Source of the DNA: Erysipelotrichaceae bacterium
GTDB lineage: Bacteria; Bacillota_I; Bacilli_A; Erysipelotrichales; Erysipelotrichaceae
Reading direction: 5' to 3'
DNA length: 61,212 bases
NCBI GenBank assembly: GCA_022799495.1
Contig: JAAWON010000006.1
Coordinates: 1-61,212 of the forward strand
Part shown: piece after piece, positions 54,168 to 61,212 of the stretch
How positions within the stretch are numbered: the first letter of the stretch is position 1
Layout: the number at the start of each line of letters is the position of its first letter
Made by a program: the position numbers and the translations under genes
Notes under the pieces: generated by a model
Database searches by the model: none
What the model saw: the letters and a program-made list of their open reading frames with translations, nothing else
What the model was told of the DNA's origin: nothing

Positions 54168-57100
54168 GAAAACAGTGGACGCACATCAGAAACAATCAAA
54201 CCCATCGTTATATCGCCGGCTTCTTCGCAATATTGATGAGTTATCAAGCCATTTCACCGTGTTTGGATACTGCCGCCAATGAACTGCACAAAGTCCATTT
54301 GGCTGATACCCTGGGGAAATATTATGGTCAAGATATCCAACCGGATTTGCCCTTAAACAAGGAACCACAGGAATCAGAGACTAAGGATAAAGTAAAAAAA
54401 GAAGCGCAAGTCTATTCCTCTTCTTCTGCCTATGATGAAAAACAGGAACTCGTTGAACAGCGAAATGAAAACTCCAAGACCTATCAATTAGATGATGGCA
54501 CCTATATCAGTGAGGTGTATTTTGAACCGATCCATAAAAAGGAAGGCAATGCCTTTGTCGAGATTGATAATCAATTAGAAAAAACAATCAGTTTGTATGA
54601 TGGTACACCAATCTATGAAAATAAAGATGGGGTGTACGAATTTCGTGTCGCAGATGATACGATGCAGATGCGCGATGAAACAGGGCATGAACTGACATTG
54701 ATTCATGGGGAAGCGGATGTATCCCTTTATGATGTAAAAGAAAATGTGATTCTGTACAGTGAAGCCTATCCTAATATGGATATGGAGTATCGTTTGAGTG
54801 GTAATCGAGTCGGAATCAACTTTTATATCAATGGAACACTGACAACCAATCAAATCCACTTTACGATCGAAAAAGGTGATTTAAGCGTAAGAGAACAATG
54901 CGATGCCTTGGAATTTATGCAAGGGGAAGAAGTGATCTTTGCCTATATCAAGCCGGTACTATATGATGAAAAAAATCGTGAAGGGAAAGCAGTAGATGTT
55001 GAATATGAAGAAATAGGCGATACACTGGAAATCACGATTACGATGGATGGGGAATGGATCAATGATACCAATCGTGCGTATCCTTTGACGATGCGTGCCG
55101 CCACATCGGCTGAAACGGCGAAGGTAACGATCACATCTGCTTATAATCGTTCCTATGAACCCAATATAAACAGTCATTACAGTGATCTGTATGTCGGCTA
55201 TATACCTGCTTCACTCAGTGGAGTCAATGATCTGGGGATCGCTCGTTCTTATTTCCATATCGCAGATTTAGCAATCGGTTCGAAAAAACTGATCCTCAGC
55301 GCCGATCTTCAACTGGTGAAACGAGATGATAAGGCTACGATACGACAGATGCAATTTGGTAAAACCAGCGGTTATGTGAATCCATTAAACATCACATGGA
55401 ATAATAAACCGAGTGTTACGATTTTTTCCACACAAAATATAGCGGCAGCGCTTGGCTATTATACCTTTGACATCACCGATTATATCAAGGATATTTATGC
55501 GGGGAAAAACAATACATTGGAGATACGAGCCATCCCGGAAGATACCAATCAGATTGCGAATGTATTTTTCAGTGAACGATATAGCGGTACATATTGGGAA
55601 GATTATCGCCCGAAACTGATTATCGCTTATCGTGATGATTATGATGTGAAACCGGATCTTGATATTGATACCTTTGACAGTGAAATGCGTATCTTTTCGG
55701 TGTTAAATCGTGGCTTTGAGGCAATGAGTTTTGATGGCATTGCCAAACCCAACAGTAGCGTACAGTTTCAACTTGTCAAAAAAGATACGAATACGGTGAT
55801 TAAAACATTTAGTGGGACTACGGGTACGGATTTTATGGATCCGATCTATATCACAAAGAAAATCGCCAATACACAAACGTATGCGAAAGATAATATCAAT
55901 TATACAACGGATTACATTTATCATTCGATGATTCCTGCTTATGATGTGCCTTATGAATATATCGTACAAGTAAAGAACGGCACAACGACAAGCACAAAGA
56001 AGTATCGCAGTGATGCATTTATCAAATATAAGGTAAAGAGCGGTGATACACTGCCGCGAATCGCATCCTATTATGGCCTTGAAATCAATCAAATCAAAAA
56101 AGATAACAATCTCACACAGGATATGGTAATGGAAAACGATACGCTGATTCTGCGCTTTCAAAAGGACAATCCCAAAGTCAGCGCTGATTTGTATACACCA
56201 CCGCTTACCATCGGTATCTATCAGGCAAAATTTGTGAATCGCGGGCCGAATTGTGCAGGCGGTATTTGTCCGGTATTGGATCCGATCAATTCTACAACCG
56301 GCAATTATTTCTATGCGGGGGATGATTTTACAATTCAAGATCAGGAAGCATTTACGCTACATCGTTATTATAATTCGACCGGTCCACAGTTGACCAATCA
56401 ATTCGGCAATGGCTTTACCACAGAAATCGAGAGTTATCTCGCTTATGATGCCAGTGGCAACCTACTTTATTTTGTCGGAGATGGACGCATCTATCACTTT
56501 GCCAAAAAGGGAAGCACTTATGAAGCACGCAGCGCTGATCACAAAACGATCAGTGTGCAGGCAAACGGAATCACGATCACCGATTTGGATAGTGGCACGC
56601 TGTATCGTTTTGATTCCTATGGTTCCTTACAATCCATCACGAAAAAAAGCGGCTTTATGATTCAGATCAACCGCGATGCTTATGGGACCATTACTTCTTT
56701 GCGCGCAGGGGATAAAACGATTACCTTTCATTATAATAACCGCAAACTGGTCAGTGAAATTATCCTGCCGGGTGGTCAGAAAGCCAGTTATGAGTATGAT
56801 AAAAACCGCAATTTAATCAAGTTCACCGATCCGCAAGGCAATACGGAACGCTATCAGTATGATGCCAATCATTTTCTTGTGTCGATCACTGATAAGAATG
56901 GGGTACAGAGTACAACAAACACTTATGATCGAGAAGGTCGGGTCATCGCGCAAACAGATGGCAACGGCAATGTATCTACCATGCGCTATGAGCCAAACAA
57001 AACGATTGTGACAAATGCGGATGGCAGTCAAGAAGTGTATCATTATGATGCAAACTATGATACAACAGCGATTGAAATCAACGGCGAACAAGATACCAGT

Positions 57101-60100
57101 TATACCTATGACAGTTATCGCAACATTACTTCCAAACAGGATAAAGAGGGAAATATCACTCGTTATACCTATGACAAAAGTGATCTGCGCACGATTCAAT
57201 ATCCGGATGGAACAAGTGAAGAATACCGCTATGATGCCAATCACAATATCATCTATCATCGTGATCGCGATGGACACGTTACCACAAGCACCTATCGTGG
57301 CAATTTACTGCTAAGCACAACAGATGATCAAAGCGGAACCACTACCTATACCTATGACACAAACAATCGCCTGATCCAAGAGCGTGATCCTTTCGGTGCG
57401 CAAAAAACATACGCCTACCAAGGCAATCTCGTCTCTGAGATCACATATGATAGCGGATTAAAGGAAACCTTTGCCTATGATGGTAATGGTAATGTCATCA
57501 AGGAAGGCGATAATCAAGGCAAGCAAATCACCTATGTATATCAGGCGAACGGCGCCATGATTCAAAAAAACTATCAGGATGGCACCAAGGAACAATGGAG
57601 TTATGATCCAAACGGTAATATCATCACCTACAAAGATCGCTTGGGAGGTGTGACACAGAATCGCTATGATCAAAACAACAATCTGATCGAGGCGCAAAAA
57701 GGAACACTACGAAACACAAAAGCATACAATGCGTTGAATCAACTGATCAAAGAAACAGATGAACAGGGTATCACGAAAACCTACACCTACGATGCACATG
57801 GCAATATGCAAAGTGAGATCGACGGCTATGGCAATGAGACCCGTTATGAATATGATGCGAACGATCATCTGATCAAAACGACAGATGCATGGGGCAATGA
57901 AGAAATCAATGTATATGAACAGGATAATCTGGTAAAAAGTATCACCAAAGAAGGTTTGGAAACGACTTATGAATACGATGCCTACAATCGTGAGATCAAA
58001 CGCACACTACCCAATGGCGTGACGGAACGCAAGGAATATGATGGTCAATTCTTAAGCAAAGAATGGGATGGGAAAGGAAGCGAAACCAGCCATTTTTATG
58101 ATGCACATGGACGTGAAATCAAAACGATCACTCGTTATGAGGACGGGGTAGAACAGATCAACGAAACCAAATATGATCGTTATGGCAATGTGATCGAAAG
58201 CAGTGTGAATGGAGTGAGCACAACTTATACCTACGATGTGTATCAGCGCCAAGTGACGACAACGGATGCATTAGGCCATACCACCCGCAAAGAATATGAT
58301 TTGGATGGCAATGTAATCAAAGAAATAGATGCGCTGTCGCATGTAAAAAGCACGCAGTATGATGCGCTTGGCAATGTGATACAAACAAGTGATGCGAATG
58401 GAAACCAAGAGACAAAGACGTATAATAAGGAAGGAATGCTTATATCTGAGCGTGATGCGCTTGGGTATGTGACGACGTATGAGTATAATGATAAGGGACA
58501 GGTCGCAAAAATGATCGATCCCTATCAGCGCATGAGCGAATATCGCTATGATGCCTATGGGAATCAAATCGCAGTGATATTCGAGGGGACAACACTTGAA
58601 GAGAAACAATATGATGAATTTGGACGCGTAGTGTATGAAAAAAATACAAAAGAGGAGATGCATTATCGTTATGATGACTTGGGAAGAATCATCGAAAAAA
58701 GAAACGAGACAAGCGGACTCAGCAATTATACGGAATATGATGCATATGGGAATGTGGTGAAAGAATGGGACAGCGAGGGATTGACAACACGCTATGAATA
58801 CGACGAGTATCAGCGCAAAATCAAAACCGAGGATGCATATGGCAGAATGGAAGAACTCACTTACGATGCACGAGATCATATCATTTCAACCAAGCAGTTT
58901 GACGGCAGTGTTATCACGAATACTTATGATGCGCAAGGAAATCTCATCGCAAGCAGCGATGCGTTGGGCAACATCACCACAAAAACATACAATGCGCTGA
59001 ATCAGTTGATCAAAGAAGAAAGCGACACTCAGCAGAAAGAATACGAGTATGATGAAACAGGACGACAGACTGGTGTATATGACAAAGGACAAGGCACCAA
59101 GACGACATATCGCTATGATGCCAACGGAAACAACATCGAAACCATTGACCCATTGGGAAACAGCACCCAAACGCAGTATGATGCGAACAATCAAGTGATT
59201 GCCCGTATTGATGCGCTGGGAAATAAAACCACAAAAGTGTATGATGCGAACGGCAATGTGATTAAAGAAACAGACGCATTGGGAAATGTTAGGCAATATC
59301 AATACAATGCCTATGGTTTAATGGAATTGGAAGTGGATGAGCGAGGCTTTGAAACAACCTATACCTACGATGATGAACTGAACTTAATCAAAGTAAGCGA
59401 TTCATTTGGCTATGAAGTAACCATGGAATACAATGAACATGGACAAAAAAGCAAAGAGATTGACCCTAATGACGGCGTAAAGGAATATCAATATGATGCT
59501 TATGGCAGAGTGATACAAGAAACAGAACCAAACGGTAAGACAACGACCAAGAAATACGATGCATTGGGCAATGTCATTGAAGAAACAAATGGTTCAAAAA
59601 CAACCGTAAAGGAATACGATGAACTGGGAAGATTGGTAAAAACAAGCATCAATGGTGTGATAGAAAGTAAAAACACCTACAATGATCAAAATCAACTCAT
59701 CATGAAACAAGATGCATTGGGAAATGAATCTATCTATCGCTATGATGCTTTAGGACGTGTCATTTATAGCGATGAAAAAGGATATATCACTCACAAAGAA
59801 TATGATAAAAACGGCAGTTTAACCAAACAAATCGAGAATGAAACAAAAGTCAGCGAATATGCGTATGATAAAATGAATCGCTTAATCGAAACCAAAGTCA
59901 ATGGAATTGTGACAATCCAAAAGGAATATGATGGCAATGGCAATGAAATCAGCGTATATGAGAAGGGCATTACAAAGAAAACAAGTTACGATCCATGTAA
60001 TCGAATCGCTGAGATATCGCTGCCATCTGCGGACAATCCGGCGCAATACGTTGTCGTACAAGCATTTACCTATGATGAAAGCGGCAATCCCATCACGCAG

Positions 60101-61212
60101 AAAGATGCGTTTGGGGCGGTCATTGAACGCAAATATGACGCAAATAACAATCTCATTGAAGAAATTGATAAGAACGGTCATATCAATCAGTATGAATATG
60201 ATGGTTTAAATCATTTGATTAAGGCACAGAATCACGATGAGCGCTATGTGACTTATACTTATGATGCGGCAGGGGATCAAATCAGAAAGACGATCAACCA
60301 AAAACATGCACAGTATACCTATAATGAGAACCATCAACTGATTGAGGAACAGGATGAGTATGGTTATACGAATCAGTATGAATATGATATGTTGGGTCAT
60401 AAGACACAGTGGATCAAAAACAACGGCACAACGATTCATTACGTATACGATTCACTTGGCAATAAGATAGAAGAAAATGATATCAAATACACCTATGACA
60501 GCCAAAACAATCTGCTTACGGCAACCAATCATACAGGAACGATCACCAATACATACAATGCCTTCCAACAAAAAATATCTATTGTGGATCCAAATGACAA
60601 GGAAGTCACATATCGTTATGATGAAAATCAAAATCTGGTGGAAATCAACTATGCGGACCAAACAGTACAGTATACGTACGATGATCATGGCAATCAAACC
60701 CAAGTCATCAAAAACAATGAAATCATCGCAGAATATGAATACAATCATCGAAATGAACTCATAAAGCAGACACAAGGTGATATCATCAGCGAAATGAGTT
60801 ATGATGACATGGGCAAAATCAAAGAGCGCATCATCAAACAAGGGGATGAAATTGTTTTCCATGCGGCTTATCGCTATGATGCGAATGATAATCTGATTGA
60901 GGAACGCATCAATGAAACAACCAATACGTATGCATATAATGCTTATGATGAATTGATTGAAAGCCATAAGCATATCAATGGAGAGGAGATCATAACCACA
61001 TACCAATATGATCTTTATGGCAATCAAGTAACTCATTCTACCAAAGAAGGAACGAAAACATTCCGATATAACGAACAGAATCAAATTGAACGAATCGAAA
61101 GTAAAACAGGAATCACTTATCTTTCCTATGATGAAAATGGTAACTTAAGCAAAAAGATACACGAAGACGGACAAGTAGATGAATATCAGTATGATGAATG
61201 GGATCAGTTAGT
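54164..61212 (+). CDS. Giant exported RHS/YD-repeat protein, 3' end outside the window
   Basis: An open frame of about 2,350 codons that runs off the window. AGGAG lies eight bases before the ATG. A basic-hydrophobic signal covers about 1-40. Residues about 320-490 resemble a DNRLRE-type beta domain (SHYSDLYVGY, then SYFHIADL). A LysM domain lies at about 622-665 (YKVKSGDTLPRIASYYGLEI). An RHS entry region follows, with DPINSTTGNYFYAG, FTLHRYYNSTG and FGNGFTTEI at about 700-790. From about 865 to the end come tandem YD repeats (RYDANGN, YEYDAYGR types, about 21 residues each; some 65-70 by length). These form a shell that often encloses a C-terminal toxin, which would lie beyond the window. 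LysM suggests peptidoglycan attachment. Confidence 0.93.
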   Translation, partial: MRKQWTHIRNNQTHRYIAGFFAILMSYQAISPCLDTAANELHKVHLADTLGKYYGQDIQPDLPLNKEPQESETKDKVKKEAQVYSSSSAYDEKQELVEQRNENSKTYQLDDGTYISEVYFEPIHKKEGNAFVEIDNQLEKTISLYDGTPIYENKDGVYEFRVADDTMQMRDETGHELTLIHGEADVSLYDVKENVILYSEAYPNMDMEYRLSGNRVGINFYINGTLTTNQIHFTIEKGDLSVREQCDALEFMQGEEVIFAYIKPVLYDEKNREGKAVDVEYEEIGDTLEITITMDGEWINDTNRAYPLTMRAATSAETAKVTITSAYNRSYEPNINSHYSDLYVGYIPASLSGVNDLGIARSYFHIADLAIGSKKLILSADLQLVKRDDKATIRQMQFGKTSGYVNPLNITWNNKPSVTIFSTQNIAAALGYYTFDITDYIKDIYAGKNNTLEIRAIPEDTNQIANVFFSERYSGTYWEDYRPKLIIAYRDDYDVKPDLDIDTFDSEMRIFSVLNRGFEAMSFDGIAKPNSSVQFQLVKKDTNTVIKTFSGTTGTDFMDPIYITKKIANTQTYAKDNINYTTDYIYHSMIPAYDVPYEYIVQVKNGTTTSTKKYRSDAFIKYKVKSGDTLPRIASYYGLEINQIKKDNNLTQDMVMENDTLILRFQKDNPKVSADLYTPPLTIGIYQAKFVNRGPNCAGGICPVLDPINSTTGNYFYAGDDFTIQDQEAFTLHRYYNSTGPQLTNQFGNGFTTEIESYLAYDASGNLLYFVGDGRIYHFAKKGSTYEARSADHKTISVQANGITITDLDSGTLYRFDSYGSLQSITKKSGFMIQINRDAYGTITSLRAGDKTITFHYNNRKLVSEIILPGGQKASYEYDKNRNLIKFTDPQGNTERYQYDANHFLVSITDKNGVQSTTNTYDREGRVIAQTDGNGNVSTMRYEPNKTIVTNADGSQEVYHYDANYDTTAIEINGEQDTSYTYDSYRNITSKQDKEGNITRYTYDKSDLRTIQYPDGTSEEYRYDANHNIIYHRDRDGHVTTSTYRGNLLLSTTDDQSGTTTYTYDTNNRLIQERDPFGAQKTYAYQGNLVSEITYDSGLKETFAYDGNGNVIKEGDNQGKQITYVYQANGAMIQKNYQDGTKEQWSYDPNGNIITYKDRLGGVTQNRYDQNNNLIEAQKGTLRNTKAYNALNQLIKETDEQGITKTYTYDAHGNMQSEIDGYGNETRYEYDANDHLIKTTDAWGNEEINVYEQDNLVKSITKEGLETTYEYDAYNREIKRTLPNGVTERKEYDGQFLSKEWDGKGSETSHFYDAHGREIKTITRYEDGVEQINETKYDRYGNVIESSVNGVSTTYTYDVYQRQVTTTDALGHTTRKEYDLDGNVIKEIDALSHVKSTQYDALGNVIQTSDANGNQETKTYNKEGMLISERDALGYVTTYEYNDKGQVAKMIDPYQRMSEYRYDAYGNQIAVIFEGTTLEEKQYDEFGRVVYEKNTKEEMHYRYDDLGRIIEKRNETSGLSNYTEYDAYGNVVKEWDSEGLTTRYEYDEYQRKIKTEDAYGRMEELTYDARDHIISTKQFDGSVITNTYDAQGNLIASSDALGNITTKTYNALNQLIKEESDTQQKEYEYDETGRQTGVYDKGQGTKTTYRYDANGNNIETIDPLGNSTQTQYDANNQVIARIDALGNKTTKVYDANGNVIKETDALGNVRQYQYNAYGLMELEVDERGFETTYTYDDELNLIKVSDSFGYEVTMEYNEHGQKSKEIDPNDGVKEYQYDAYGRVIQETEPNGKTTTKKYDALGNVIEETNGSKTTVKEYDELGRLVKTSINGVIESKNTYNDQNQLIMKQDALGNESIYRYDALGRVIYSDEKGYITHKEYDKNGSLTKQIENETKVSEYAYDKMNRLIETKVNGIVTIQKEYDGNGNEISVYEKGITKKTSYDPCNRIAEISLPSADNPAQYVVVQAFTYDESGNPITQKDAFGAVIERKYDANNNLIEEIDKNGHINQYEYDGLNHLIKAQNHDERYVTYTYDAAGDQIRKTINQKHAQYTYNENHQLIEEQDEYGYTNQYEYDMLGHKTQWIKNNGTTIHYVYDSLGNKIEENDIKYTYDSQNNLLTATNHTGTITNTYNAFQQKISIVDPNDKEVTYRYDENQNLVEINYADQTVQYTYDDHGNQTQVIKNNEIIAEYEYNHRNELIKQTQGDIISEMSYDDMGKIKERIIKQGDEIVFHAAYRYDANDNLIEERINETTNTYAYNAYDELIESHKHINGEEIITTYQYDLYGNQVTHSTKEGTKTFRYNEQNQIERIESKTGITYLSYDENGNLSKKIHEDGQVDEYQYDEWDQL

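Overview
This window looks like the replication-origin region of a low-to-mid GC member of the Bacillota. Gene content and family flavour suggest the Erysipelotrichia, but that placement is inference. The core order rpmH-oriC-dnaA-dnaN-rlbA-recF-gyrB-gyrA-serS-tadA/SRP RNA-dnaX-ebfC-recR, and the mfd-spoVT and tmk-holB-ricT-rsmI blocks, are all known from Bacillus-type chromosomes. Genes left of oriC run mostly on the minus strand and genes right of it mostly on the plus strand, so transcription mainly follows fork movement. Several promoters carry an extended -10 (TGnTATAAT).

Left arm (1-15800, minus strand). The window opens with a 3' remnant of an EF-Tu gene and its terminator, directly abutting rnmV (RNase M5). 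Next come a 3D-domain lipoprotein and an M50 membrane protease. A surface cluster follows: a class D-type sortase, a two-TM partner and an exported protein ending in a non-LPXTG sorting-like tail. Then come rqcP, a spoVT-like regulator, mfd, pth, an unknown two-TM protein, and the khpB(jag)-yidC-rnpA-rpmH set.

Origin and core replication block (15900-31600). The oriC between rpmH and dnaA has three perfect DnaA boxes and many TTTTCCAC repeats. The dnaA, dnaN and rlbA-recF-gyrB-gyrA genes follow. A serine-type T-box controls serS. A perfect parS site and a small SRP RNA precede tadA, and a second perfect parS lies inside dnaX. Close downstream in dnaX is an A AAA AAG slippery heptamer with a nearby -1 stop, which would give a gamma-like short form.

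Middle (31700-50700). A MATE exporter is followed by an unknown protein with a possible PUA/EVE-like start, and a DUF1294/CYTH pair divergent from nadK. Next are a RodA/FtsW glycosyltransferase and a PTS EIICB relative that appears to have lost its phosphorylated cysteine and its EIIC signature. The mutS-mutL-miaA run follows, then a zinc-ribbon membrane protein, a TcdA/ThiF-family enzyme and tmk-holB-ricT-rsmI.

Right end (50700-61212). A regulatory intergenic region with cre-like operators and inverted repeats leads into an OmpR-type response regulator and histidine kinase. After these come a small membrane protein and a very large exported RHS/YD-repeat protein, joined by an ATGA overlap. 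The large protein carries DNRLRE-like and LysM domains and is cut by the window end after about 2,350 codons.

The best leads for something new are the dnaX frameshift signal with its internal parS, the doubly degenerate PTS protein, the unusual SerRS, the sortase cluster with its odd substrate, the EF-Tu tail next to rnmV, and the TCS-linked giant RHS locus.
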